Of a stretch of DNA of 8,288 nucleotides, positions 1 through 6,237 are shown in pieces. The DNA lies in NCBI GenBank assembly GCA_038249305.1, contig JBBRWI010000176.1:1-8288 (forward strand), written 5' to 3'. Numbering within the stretch: the first letter of the stretch is position 1; every line of letters begins with the position of its first letter. Position numbers and translations under genes: made by a program. The notes below the pieces were generated by a model. That model worked only from the letters and a program-made list of their open reading frames with translations. It was not told where the DNA came from and did no database searches. This stretch comes from Humitalea sp038249305 (GTDB lineage Bacteria; Pseudomonadota; Alphaproteobacteria; Acetobacterales; Acetobacteraceae).

Positions 1-510
1 CGCGCCATGGCGCAGGATCAGCGCGGTGACGCCCAGCGCCACGGCCCAGCCCATCGCCACCAGCAGCACGAAGAAGGCGATGACCACCGGCCCCATGGCG
101 AACAGCCCAAAGCCATAAAGCAGCGATGCGAGGCCCACCGCCGGCAGCACGCCGACCAGCATGCGCGCCACGCTCATCGTCATCAGCCCGGCCAGCAATT
201 CCCAGGGCCGCAAGGGGCTGACGAAGATGTGACCGAGGTTGCGCGACCAGATCTCCTCCAGGAAGGAAATCGCGAAACCCATCTGGCTGCGCAGCGCCAC
301 TTCCCACAGCAGCACCCCGCCGAGCAGCATGCCCGCCGCGATCGAGCCGAAATTGCCCTGCACCCCCGCCAGATAGGCGGTCACGAACCCCCAGACGACC
401 ATCTGCAAGGTCGGCCAATAGGCCAGTTCCAGCACCCGCGGCCAGGACCGGCGGTAAAGCGACAAATGCCGGTACACCAGCCCCCAGATGCGGCGTGCGG
501 AGAGGTTCAC
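1..510 (-). CDS. ABC-2 type transporter permease, 3' end outside window
   Basis: This is the membrane subunit of an ABC-2 type exporter, paired with the ATPase gene just upstream. The frame is open for 170 codons from a GTG at 510 to the window edge, so the C-terminus is missing. The GTG overlaps the ATPase stop codon as GTGA (507-510), which is why I chose this start; no in-frame ATG lies nearby. The translation begins MNLSARRIWGLVYRHLSLYR, a short basic cytoplasmic N-terminus. It continues with hydrophobic segments at about residues 28-49, 55-74, 105-134 and 138-166. Between the second and third lies an amphipathic stretch (residues 81-104, FLEEIWSRNLGHIFVSPLRP) of the kind seen in ABC-2 permeases of the NodJ/drug and polysaccharide exporter type. 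The substrate cannot be read from sequence. Membrane role and pairing are well supported. Confidence 0.85.
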   Translation of the reverse strand, partial: MNLSARRIWGLVYRHLSLYRRSWPRVLELAYWPTLQMVVWGFVTAYLAGVQGNFGSIAAGMLLGGVLLWEVALRSQMGFAISFLEEIWSRNLGHIFVSPLRPWELLAGLMTMSVARMLVGVLPAVGLASLLYGFGLFAMGPVVIAFFVLLVAMGWAVALGVTALILRHGA

Positions 511-1250
511 GCCGCCACCCGGCGGTCGCGCGCGATGTCCAGGAACACCTGCTCCAGGTCGCCGCGGCCGTATTTTTCCAACAATGCGGCGGGGCTGGCG
601 CTGTCCACGACCCGGCCCTGCTTCAGCATCAGCACATGGCCGCAGAGGCGTTCCACCTCCGCCATGTTGTGGCTGGCCAGCAGGATCGCAGCGCCGGTTT
701 CGTCGCGATACGCCTCCAGCAGCGACCGCACCCAGTCGCCGGTGTCGGGGTCGAGGCTGGCGGTCGGTTCGTCCAGCAGCAGCAGGTCGGGCGTGTTGAT
801 CAGCGACTTGGCCAGGGCCACGCGGGTTTTTTGGCCGGCGGATAGCGCGCCCGCCGCACGGTCGATGAAATCGCCCATCTGGAAGCGTTCCACGAGGTCG
901 GCGATCCGCCGCTTCGCCTGGCGCACCCCATACAGATGCCCATAGACGGTCAGGTTCTCCCGCACCGTCAGACGATGCGGCAGGGCAATATACGGGGAGG
1001 AGAAATTGACCCGTGCCAACGCCGCGAAGCGGTCGGTCGCCATGTCGTGGCCGAGCACCGAAACCCGGCCCGAGGTCGGGATCAGCAGCCCCAGCAGCAT
1101 GGCGATGGTGGTGGTCTTGCCGGCGCCATTGCCGCCGAGCAGCCCCCAGGTGGCGCCGCGTGGCATGCTGAAGGACAGGTCATCGACTGCCGCGGGGGCG
1201 TCGGGTTCATAGCGCTTGGTCAGCGCTTCGCAGAATATCGCGGTGGTCAT
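507..1250 (-). CDS. ABC-2 type transporter ATP-binding protein
   Basis: This is the cytoplasmic ATPase subunit of the exporter whose permease follows with a 4-base overlap (GTGA). It is 247 aa, the normal size for a single nucleotide-binding domain. Visible motifs are Walker A GGNGAGKT (residues 39-46), signature LSAGQ (136-140), Walker B LLLLDE (156-161) with catalytic E161, D-loop SLD (165-167), and H-loop H194 in LLASHNMAEVE. The Q-loop region reads RVNFSSPYIALP (residues 80-91) and has no glutamine at the usual position; I recall similar wording in other alphaproteobacterial ABC-2 ATPases, so this may be a subfamily trait. The gene starts 46 bases after the upstream dehydrogenase stop, so it could be co-transcribed with the xylose operon, but nothing shows that its job is linked. 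Its ribosome binding site is weak. The exported substrate is unknown. Confidence 0.93.
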   Translation of the reverse strand: MTTAIFCEALTKRYEPDAPAAVDDLSFSMPRGATWGLLGGNGAGKTTTIAMLLGLLIPTSGRVSVLGHDMATDRFAALARVNFSSPYIALPHRLTVRENLTVYGHLYGVRQAKRRIADLVERFQMGDFIDRAAGALSAGQKTRVALAKSLINTPDLLLLDEPTASLDPDTGDWVRSLLEAYRDETGAAILLASHNMAEVERLCGHVLMLKQGRVVDSASPAALLEKYGRGDLEQVFLDIARDRRVAA

Positions 1251-1269
1251 GCGGGGCGCTTTACAGCAT

Positions 1270-1281
1270 CCCCGCGCGGGG
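1270..1281. other. Small GC palindrome between dehydrogenase and ABC exporter genes
   Basis: CCCCGCGCGGGG is a perfect 12-base self-complementary sequence in the 46-base gap between the dehydrogenase stop (1297) and the exporter ATPase start (1250). As RNA it could form only a short tight hairpin, and no T-run follows on the minus strand. It is therefore at best a weak attenuator separating the two operons, and may be chance in DNA this GC-rich. Confidence 0.25.
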
Positions 1282-1296
1282 GAGAAACCGCAGGCG

Positions 1297-2034
1297 TCAG
1301 ATGCTGCCGCCGTTCACGACGAAATTCTGGGAGGTGACCATCCGGCTATCGTCGGCGGCCAGCCACAGCACCATGCGCGCCACGTCCGGGGCGAAGAGTT
1401 TTTCCGGGATGCACTGGCGCTGCATGGTTTCGGCAACGGTCTCCGGCGTGGCCCAGAGCCGTTCCTGGCGTTCGGTGAAAATCCAGCCCGGCACGACCTC
1501 GTTCACCCGCACGCCGAACCGGCCGAGGTCGCGCGCCAGGCCCCGCGTCAGGCCGCGCACCGCCGATTTTGCGGCGGTATAGGCGGGCATGCCGCCCTGG
1601 GCGAGCAGCCAGGACACCGAGCCCATGTTGATGATCGACCCCGCACCGGCCGCCTGCATCGCCGGGGCCACGGCCTGGGCCGCGAAAAATTGGTGGCGCA
1701 GGTTGGTCGCCATGCGTTCGTCCCAGTAGTCGGGTTCGACCGTGGCCAAGGCATGGCGGTCGTCGCGCGCCGCGTTGTTGACCAGCACGGCAAAAGGGCC
1801 GGCTTCGGCGATGGCGGCACGCAGGGCTGCGATGTCGCGCAGGTCGCAGGCGATGAAGCGCGCGCCGGTGGTCGCCGCCAGTGCTTGCCCGGCCTGCTCG
1901 TCCAGGTCCAGGAACACCACGCGCGCTCCCTGATCGCAAAAATGTTCGACGATGCTGGCGCCGATGCCGGTCGCACCGCCGGTCACCAGCACGGCGCGGC
2001 CATCCAGGCTCGGGTATAGGGCGGCGTTGATCAT
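1297..2034 (-). CDS. SDR-family sugar dehydrogenase, probable NAD-dependent D-xylose 1-dehydrogenase
   Basis: This is a classical short-chain dehydrogenase/reductase of 245 aa. The cofactor motif TGGATGIG is at residues 18-25, D64 is in the ACDL motif and NNA is at 86-88. The catalytic tetrad reads N111, S139, Y152 and K156 (YTAAK). From memory the protein follows Caulobacter D-xylose dehydrogenase (there called XylB) closely, including DDRHALA, YWDER, NLRH, AQAVAPAM and SIINMGSVSW. The predicted reaction is D-xylose + NAD+ to D-xylonolactone in the cytoplasm, the first step of the Weimberg or Dahms route. Its ATG overlaps the xylG stop as ATGA (2031-2034), making it the last gene of a coupled xylFHG-dehydrogenase unit, which supports a pentose substrate. 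L-arabinose or another aldose remains possible, because related SDRs accept several sugars. No lactonase or dehydratase gene lies in the window. Confidence 0.88.
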   Translation of the reverse strand: MINAALYPSLDGRAVLVTGGATGIGASIVEHFCDQGARVVFLDLDEQAGQALAATTGARFIACDLRDIAALRAAIAEAGPFAVLVNNAARDDRHALATVEPDYWDERMATNLRHQFFAAQAVAPAMQAAGAGSIINMGSVSWLLAQGGMPAYTAAKSAVRGLTRGLARDLGRFGVRVNEVVPGWIFTERQERLWATPETVAETMQRQCIPEKLFAPDVARMVLWLAADDSRMVTSQNFVVNGGSI

Positions 2035-2768
2035 GGCATGCGGCCCGCAATGATCATGCCCAGCACCTCATCCTGCGTCACATCCTCGGTCCGCACATGG
2101 CCGACCGGCCGGCCGTTCTTCATCACCGTCAGGCGGCCGCACAGCGCGAAGACGTCATGCAGGTCGTGGCTAACGATGATCAGCCCCATGCCTTCGGATT
2201 GCAACCGCCGGATCAATTGCCCGACCATCGCCGTCTCGGCCGGGCCGAGGGCCGCGGTCGGCTCGTCCATGATCAGCACCCGCGCCTGGAACTGGATGGC
2301 GCGGGCGATGGCCACGACCTGGCGCTGCCCGCCCGACAGGCTGCCGACCGGCACGTGGTAATTGGTGAAATGGGGGTTCAGCCGCGCCAGCACCTGGCGG
2401 CCGGCGTGTTCCATGGCGGCGATGTCGAGCGCCCCGCCCCATTTCACGATCTCCCGCCCCAGGAAGATATTGGCGACGGCGTCGAGATTGTCGGCCAGGG
2501 CCAGGGTCTGGTGGATGGTCTCGATCCCGAGGCGACGGGCGTCGCGCGGGTTGCGGATTTCGACCGGCGCGCCGTCCAGGCGAATTTCCCCCGCCTCGGC
2601 CGGGTAGGCGCCGCAGAGCACCTTGACCAGGGTCGATTTGCCCGCGCCATTGTGGCCGAGCAGGCCCAGAACCTCGCCGGCGTTGAGGTCCAGTTCGGCG
2701 CCATCCAGCGCCGCGACGCCACCAAACGCCTTGTGGATGCCGCGCATGGTGACCAGGGCCGCGTTCAT
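2031..2768 (-). CDS. xylG: D-xylose (sugar) ABC transporter ATP-binding protein, single-domain
   Basis: This is the ATPase subunit of the sugar importer. It is 245 aa with one nucleotide-binding domain: Walker A GHNGAGKST (38-46), Q-loop Q87 (IHQTLAL), signature LSGGQ (144-148), Walker B VLIMDE (164-169), and H-loop H201 (IVSHD). The D-loop region reads AALG instead of SALD, as I recall for the FrcA-like single-domain sugar ATPases. The E. coli XylG/RbsA-type proteins carry two tandem domains in about 500 aa, so this protein must act as a homodimer. The start ATG overlaps the xylH stop as ATGA (2765-2768), and its own stop overlaps the dehydrogenase start the same way. The frame stays open far upstream of this ATG, but that extension is only a shadow of xylH. 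The symbol follows from its neighbours; by sequence alone it could be named frcA-like. Confidence 0.92.
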   Translation of the reverse strand: MNAALVTMRGIHKAFGGVAALDGAELDLNAGEVLGLLGHNGAGKSTLVKVLCGAYPAEAGEIRLDGAPVEIRNPRDARRLGIETIHQTLALADNLDAVANIFLGREIVKWGGALDIAAMEHAGRQVLARLNPHFTNYHVPVGSLSGGQRQVVAIARAIQFQARVLIMDEPTAALGPAETAMVGQLIRRLQSEGMGLIIVSHDLHDVFALCGRLTVMKNGRPVGHVRTEDVTQDEVLGMIIAGRMP

Positions 2769-3970
2769 GCCTCGGCGGCCTTTCCCGAGCGTTTGCGCCA
2801 TACCGCGTCGGCCCAGACGGCGACGATCAGCACCACGCCGATGATGACGTTGCGCAAGGCGGAGGGCAGGCCGAGCAGCACCATGCCATTGTCCAGGCTC
2901 TGCATGATCAGCGCGCCCAGCACGGCGCCGACGACGGTGCCCGACCCGCCGGCCAGCGAGGTGCCGCCGATCACCGCCGCGGCGATGACCGACAGTTCCG
3001 CCAATTCGCCGGTGGAATTCGCCCCGGCGTTCAGCCGCGCCGTGGCGACCGCGCCGGCAAGCCCGGCCAAGAAGCCCATCAGGGCAAAAACCCCGATGAT
3101 GATGCGCGTGCTCGGCACGCCGGCCAGGCGCGCGGCTTCCGGATTGCCGCCGATGGCATAGACGTAGCGTCCGAAGCGTCGGGTCCGCGCGAGCCATTCC
3201 AGCGCGCAGGCGACGCCGATCAGCACCAGCACGGGGATCGAGATGCCCTGCACGATATCGGTGCGCGGCCGGGTATAGCTGTTCATCACCGCGACGAAGC
3301 CGAGGATGAAGCCGGCCATCAGCAGGATGGTCACCGCTTCGGCCCAGAGCGGGCGGGTGGTGAAGCCGAACCCCTGCTGGCGCCGGCGCGCGGCAAGGCG
3401 CAGCCCGGTCAGGGCCGCGACCCCGACCAGCCCCACCGCCCAGGAGGCGGGGCCGCCGATCGACCCCTCGAACCCGCCGCCCAGCAGTTGGAAGGTCGGG
3501 TCCATCGGGGCGACGGTGCGCCCGCTCGTGATCAGCCAGGCGATGCCGCGAAAGATCAGCAGCCCGGCCAGGGTCACCACGAAGGCCGGGATCCCCAGCA
3601 CGGCGTTCAGCGCCCCCTGGGCCGCCCCGAAGGCGGTGCCGACCGCAAGCCCGATGGCCAGGGTGAACCAGGGGTTCCACCAGGTGCCGGGGGCAAACAT
3701 CTCGACCTGGAGCACGGCGATCACCATGCCCACGCAGCCGGCGATGGAGCCGACCGACAGGTCGATCCGCCGGGTCACGATGACCAGCACCATCCCGCAG
3801 GCCATGATGCCGACCACGGCGGTCTGGGCCGCAAGGTTCCACAGGTTGCGCGGCGTCAGGAAGGCGCCATCGGTCAGGGCATGCAGCCCCAGCCAGATCA
3901 CGCCCAGCGTCGCGACCAGGGCTGCGAGCCTCGGGTCGATGCCGAGGGTGCGCAGCAGGCCAGCCTTCAT
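2765..3970 (-). CDS. xylH: D-xylose ABC transporter permease
   Basis: This is the inner-membrane permease of the xylose importer, in the branched-chain amino acid/ribose permease superfamily (BPD_transp_2). It has 401 aa against 393 in E. coli XylH, and is longer than RbsC-type permeases as expected for XylH. About ten hydrophobic segments are visible, for example at residues 15-33, 48-66, 74-89, 101-125, 126-147, 176-191, 212-229, 242-259, 289-310, 325-357 and 373-390. Family landmarks include RRIDLSVGSIAG (67-78), near the first cytoplasmic loop, and YAIGGNPEAARLAG (271-284), the ATPase-contacting loop. The frame continues upstream, but the ATG at 3970 overlaps the xylF stop as ATGA and gives the family-like start MKAGLLRTLGIDPRL. 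A central loop around residues 150-175 precedes the longer middle part typical of XylH. Confidence 0.94.
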   Translation of the reverse strand: MKAGLLRTLGIDPRLAALVATLGVIWLGLHALTDGAFLTPRNLWNLAAQTAVVGIMACGMVLVIVTRRIDLSVGSIAGCVGMVIAVLQVEMFAPGTWWNPWFTLAIGLAVGTAFGAAQGALNAVLGIPAFVVTLAGLLIFRGIAWLITSGRTVAPMDPTFQLLGGGFEGSIGGPASWAVGLVGVAALTGLRLAARRRQQGFGFTTRPLWAEAVTILLMAGFILGFVAVMNSYTRPRTDIVQGISIPVLVLIGVACALEWLARTRRFGRYVYAIGGNPEAARLAGVPSTRIIIGVFALMGFLAGLAGAVATARLNAGANSTGELAELSVIAAAVIGGTSLAGGSGTVVGAVLGALIMQSLDNGMVLLGLPSALRNVIIGVVLIVAVWADAVWRKRSGKAAEA

Positions 3971-5022
3971 CCCCGACAGGCGGCCGGGGCCTCGGCGGCG
4001 GCGACGCCGCGGCACAGCCGTTCGCGGGTGATCCAGCTCGCTTCCACAACCAGGCCCAGGTTGTCGCGGATGATCGGCACGGGGGTCAGCAGGATGGAAT
4101 CCAATTCCACCCCGCCCGGCGACCGCCACTTGGCCGACCCCGGCACCTGCGCCGCCGCCGCGCCGCCCGCGAGGGCCACCGCGATCTCGGCCGCGCGGGC
4201 GCCCAGAACCCGGCTGTCCTTCCAGACCGAGACGGTCTGGGTGCCGAGGGCGATGCGGTTCAGCGCCGCGTGGTCGGCATCCTGGCCCGACACCGGCACG
4301 CGGCCTGCGAGGCCCTGCGCCGCCAGCGCGGCGATGGCGCCGCCGGCCGTGCCGTCATTGGCCGCCAGCACGGCATCGACGTTGTTGTTCTGCGCGGTCA
4401 GGATCTGTTCCATGTTCCGCTGCGCGACCTCCGGCCGCCAGCCGTCGGTGTATTGTTCGGCGACGATGCGGACCGCGCCGGCGTCGATGGCGGGCTTCAG
4501 GACTTCGCGCTGCCCGGCCGCCAAGAAGTCGGCGTTGGGGTCGGCCGAGGAGCCCTTGATCAGCACATAGTTGCCGCGCGGCTTGAGCTTCAGCACCTCC
4601 CGCGCCTGCATCCGGCCGACCTCGATATTGTCGAAGGTCAGGTAGAAGACGCCGCCGACCTCGATCAGCCGGTCGTAGCCGACCACGGGGATGCCTTCGG
4701 CCTGGGCGCGTCGGATGGCAGGCTGGATGGCGCGGGCATCCTGCGCCAGCACGATCAGCGCACCGATGCCGCGGGTCAGCAGGCCCTCGATATCGGCGAG
4801 TTGCTTGGTGTTGTTGGCCTGGGCATCGGCCGAGAGGTATTGCGCCCCGGCGCGGGTCAGGGTGGCGCGGATCGCCGCCTCGTCCGTGCGCCAGCGTTCT
4901 TCCTGGAAATTGGACCAGGAGACACCGACCGTCAGCCTTCGCGCGCCCTGGCCGAAGGCCGCGCCCCCGGCCAATATCGTGCCGAGTGCCGCCTGGCCGA
5001 GCAGCCGTTTTCCGACGATCAT
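3967..5022 (-). CDS. xylF: D-xylose ABC transporter periplasmic substrate-binding protein
   Basis: This is the periplasmic xylose-binding protein and first gene of the importer operon. It is 351 aa, with a signal peptide of K5 R6 followed by a hydrophobic core at about 7-24 and likely cleavage near residues 24-26. The mature part matches what I know of E. coli XylF along its length: QEERWRTD (40-47), YDRLI (116-120), FDNIEVG (130-136), GNYVLIKGSSADPNA (150-164), QNNNVDAVLAANDGTAGGAI (211-230), VSGQDAD (244-250) and GTQTVSVWK (260-268). The sugar-binding positions seen in that family (an early ERW arginine, the DxATAGG-like asparagine/aspartate and the GQDAD aspartate) are present. The C-terminus has two cysteines, C337 and C349, absent from the E. 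coli protein. A strong GGAGG at 5030-5034 fixes the ATG at 5022. No regulator gene is adjacent. Confidence 0.96.
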   Translation of the reverse strand: MIVGKRLLGQAALGTILAGGAAFGQGARRLTVGVSWSNFQEERWRTDEAAIRATLTRAGAQYLSADAQANNTKQLADIEGLLTRGIGALIVLAQDARAIQPAIRRAQAEGIPVVGYDRLIEVGGVFYLTFDNIEVGRMQAREVLKLKPRGNYVLIKGSSADPNADFLAAGQREVLKPAIDAGAVRIVAEQYTDGWRPEVAQRNMEQILTAQNNNVDAVLAANDGTAGGAIAALAAQGLAGRVPVSGQDADHAALNRIALGTQTVSVWKDSRVLGARAAEIAVALAGGAAAAQVPGSAKWRSPGGVELDSILLTPVPIIRDNLGLVVEASWITRERLCRGVAAAEAPAACRG

Positions 5023-5029
5023 GGTTTTT

Positions 5030-5034
5030 CCTCC
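5030..5034 (-). promoter_or_regulatory. Ribosome binding site of xylF
   Basis: The minus strand reads GGAGG followed by AAAAACC and then the xylF ATG, a full Shine-Dalgarno core with 7-base spacing. It is the strongest ribosome binding site in the window. The downstream genes of this operon start within stop codons, so it probably drives entry for all four cistrons. Confidence 0.8.
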
Positions 5035-5068
5035 GCAACGGTTTTTATTGCGAAGGAGGCTACGTCAG

Positions 5069-5082
5069 CCCGGTTGGCCGGG
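5069..5082. promoter_or_regulatory. Inverted repeat in the xylF / phosphatase divergent region, possible operator
   Basis: CCCGG-TTGG-CCGGG is a perfect 5-base inverted repeat about 47 bases upstream of xylF and 63 bases before the divergent phosphatase gene. On the minus strand a TTGTCC (5086-5081) overlaps it and lies 18 bases from TAGCCT, a poor but possible promoter pair for xylF. Position and symmetry would suit a regulator site, but such short GC palindromes arise by chance here. The rest of 5023-5144 shows no other feature I can support. Confidence 0.25.
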
Positions 5083-5144
5083 ACAAGCGCCATCATGCGC
5101 CGCGACGAATTCCACGCGGGCGGTTTGTGCTCTATGCAGCGGCC

Positions 5145-5777
5145 ATGACCGGCACCCGCTTCTTCCTGATCCGCCACGCGCTGGTGGAACCCACCGCGCG
5201 GCTTGTGCTCTATGGCGACATGGACGTGCCGATCTGCGGCCTGGCCCTGGCGGCGGATGCCGAAGCCTATCGCTGGCTCGCCGACAGGGTGCCCATGGGG
5301 GCGCGCTGGTATGTCTCGCCGCTGTCGCGCACGCATGCCACCGCCGCTGCGATCTTCGCCGCCGGACACCCCGAACAACCCCTGGTGCAGGAAGACCACC
5401 TGCGCGAACAGACCCTGGGCGACTGGCAGGGGCTGACACATGAGGACGCGGCCGCGCGCATGCTGCACCCGGCGCATCCCTTCTGGCCGCATGGCGCCGA
5501 AGAACGCCCGCCGGGGGGCGAAAGCCTGGCCGATGTGATCGCCCGTGTCGGCGCGGTGATGGAACGCCTGGCCGAGATCCATCCGGACCAGGATGTGGCG
5601 ATCGTGGCGCATGGCGGCAGCATCCGCGGCGCCATCGCGCATGCGACCGGCATCACGCCGCATCAGGTGCTGCAATTCTCGATCCGCAACCTGTCGCTGA
5701 CGCGGTTGGAAAAGCGTGGCGGGGATTGGCGGGTCTGGGCGGTGAACGAGGAAAGCGGGCTGGCGTCGAGCTACTAG
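5145..5777 (+). CDS. Histidine phosphatase family protein (phosphoglycerate mutase-like)
   Basis: This is a cytoplasmic phosphatase of the branch-1 histidine phosphatase superfamily, 210 aa. Catalytic residues are visible: the R10-H11 pair in FFLIRHALVE (RHA rather than the commoner RHG; H11 would be the phosphorylated histidine), R62 in SPLSRTHATA, the proton donor region LREQTLGDWQG (86-96) with E88, and H156 in VAIVAHGGSIRG. Size and motif order fit the family, which includes CobC/GpmB-type enzymes. The substrate is not readable; alpha-ribazole phosphate, phosphoglycerate or another phosphate ester are all possible. The ATG at 5145 gives the family start, and although the frame is open upstream, that part has no family-like sequence. 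The gene is divergent from xylF. Its stop codon TAG (5775-5777) lies inside the first arm of a palindromic repeat, so the last residues may have been set by repeat insertion. Confidence 0.92.
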   Translation: MTGTRFFLIRHALVEPTARLVLYGDMDVPICGLALAADAEAYRWLADRVPMGARWYVSPLSRTHATAAAIFAAGHPEQPLVQEDHLREQTLGDWQGLTHEDAAARMLHPAHPFWPHGAEERPPGGESLADVIARVGAVMERLAEIHPDQDVAIVAHGGSIRGAIAHATGITPHQVLQFSIRNLSLTRLEKRGGDWRVWAVNEESGLASSY

Positions 5778-5825
5778 AGCAATATCGGGTCAGATGGAGT
5801 CATCTGATCCGATTTCTTGCTCTAG
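5774..5825. repeat. Palindromic repeat, unit 1
   Basis: This is a long imperfect palindrome. The outer arms are CTAGAGCAA (5774-5782) and TTGCTCTAG (5817-5825). The inner arms are ATCGGGTCAGATG (5784-5796) and CATCTGATCCGAT (5801-5813), with one G-T wobble and a 4-base loop. It overlaps the last bases of the phosphatase gene and could act as a bidirectional transcription terminator or RNA-stabilising hairpin. It shares its arm sequence with unit 2 and has much lower GC than its surroundings, which suggests a dispersed intergenic repeat family (REP-like) rather than a gene-specific terminator. Confidence 0.85.
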
Positions 5826-5895
5826 ATTCAACGGCTTCTAGAGCACGTGATCGATCCACTTGGATCGATCGTGCTCTAGCCGGTGATTTTGAATC
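5825..5895. repeat. Palindromic repeat, unit 2, with nested outer arms
   Basis: The second palindrome has arms CTAGAGCAC (5838-5846) and GTGCTCTAG (5871-5879), with inner arms GATCGATCCA (5849-5858) and TGGATCGATC (5861-5870). The only interruption is GT at 5847-5848. A wider inverted pair, GATTCAA (5825-5831) and TTGAATC (5889-5895), encloses it. The terminal arm CTAGAGCA is the same as in unit 1, so the two hairpins look like paralogous parts of one composite element. No ORF, RNA gene or transposase is associated. Possible roles are terminator, REP-type element or non-autonomous mobile repeat. Confidence 0.8.
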
Positions 5896-5910
5896 GAGGT
5901 GGCGCGTGGA

Positions 5911-5928
5911 AAGGGGCGTCGCCCCCTT
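5911..5928. other. Short GC hairpin beside IS remnant
   Basis: GGGGC-GTC-GCCCC (5913-5925) is flanked by AA(G) and CTT. Read on the minus strand it is a GC stem followed by TTT, so it could weakly terminate transcripts coming out of the IS remnant. It directly abuts the proposed right end of the IS at 5928. The T-run is too short for a confident terminator call. Confidence 0.3.
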
Positions 5929-5933
5929 GTCCA

Positions 5934-5978
5934 GATCGGCGAGATGCCTGACGGGTGTTCGGAGACAACCCTGACGGT
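5934..5978. repeat. Tandem imperfect 22-23 base repeat at proposed IS right end
   Basis: Copy 1 occupies 5934-5956 and copy 2 occupies 5957-5978. Both have the pattern G(A/T)TCGG then GA and end in CCTGACGG followed by GT or T; CCTGACGG recurs at 5947 and 5970 with period 23. Such iterated subterminal blocks fit transposase-binding sites at an IS end. Confidence 0.55.
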
Positions 5979-6000
5979 TTGCATGACGCGCCGATGCTGT

Positions 6001-6237
6001 TCAGATGTCGATCCCGGCCAGTCCGGGCGGCGCTCGTCCCGGGCTGTCATGCGGCCGGTGCGAACGGTCAACCAGGCCCGCCTCACCGGCCTCGCGATAG
6101 CGGCGCAGCAGGCTGAAGCCTGTCTGCCGGCTGATGCCGAAGCGGCGACACAGGGCCGCCAGGCTGACCTCCCCCGAGCCCGCCAGCCGCACAGACTCCC
6201 GACGGTTGTCGATCACAGATAACGCCTTCCAGGGCAT
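6001..6237 (-). pseudogene. IS481-family transposase, N-terminal fragment
   Basis: This is a 78-codon remnant starting MPWKALSVIDNRRESVRLAG, the hallmark start of one IS481 transposase group. It is followed by a helix-turn-helix at about residues 26-46 (LAALCRRFGISRQTGFSLLRR), then RYREAGEAGLVDRSHRPHDS, the linker that normally precedes the catalytic domain. The frame then leaves the family consensus at about residue 73 and stops. A full transposase is roughly 300 aa or more, so the whole DDE domain is absent. The ATG at 6237 is preceded by GGGAGAGGG, a good ribosome binding site. The frame is open upstream (to 6303) without family-like sequence. A truncated DNA-binding peptide could still be made, but nothing shows that it is. 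Downstream on the same strand as the DUF808 gene. Confidence 0.8.

Noticed and set aside
7..945. Long plus-strand open frame opposite the ABC-2 exporter genes
   Set aside because: Low-complexity H/R/Q/P-rich translation with no family-like motif; it lies antisense to two genes with clear motifs, a usual artefact of high GC.
2097..3161. 354-codon plus-strand open frame opposite xylG/xylH
   Set aside because: Translation lacks any recognisable domain and mirrors the third-position GC of the minus-strand genes.
2031..4049. Very long minus-strand frame that would fuse XylG to a 430-residue N-terminal extension
   Set aside because: The extension is arginine/proline-rich out-of-frame reading of xylH; the ATGA overlap at 2768 gives a normal XylG start.
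3306..4570. Two long plus-strand open frames opposite xylH/xylF
   Set aside because: They overlap each other and well-supported genes; compositionally biased without motifs.
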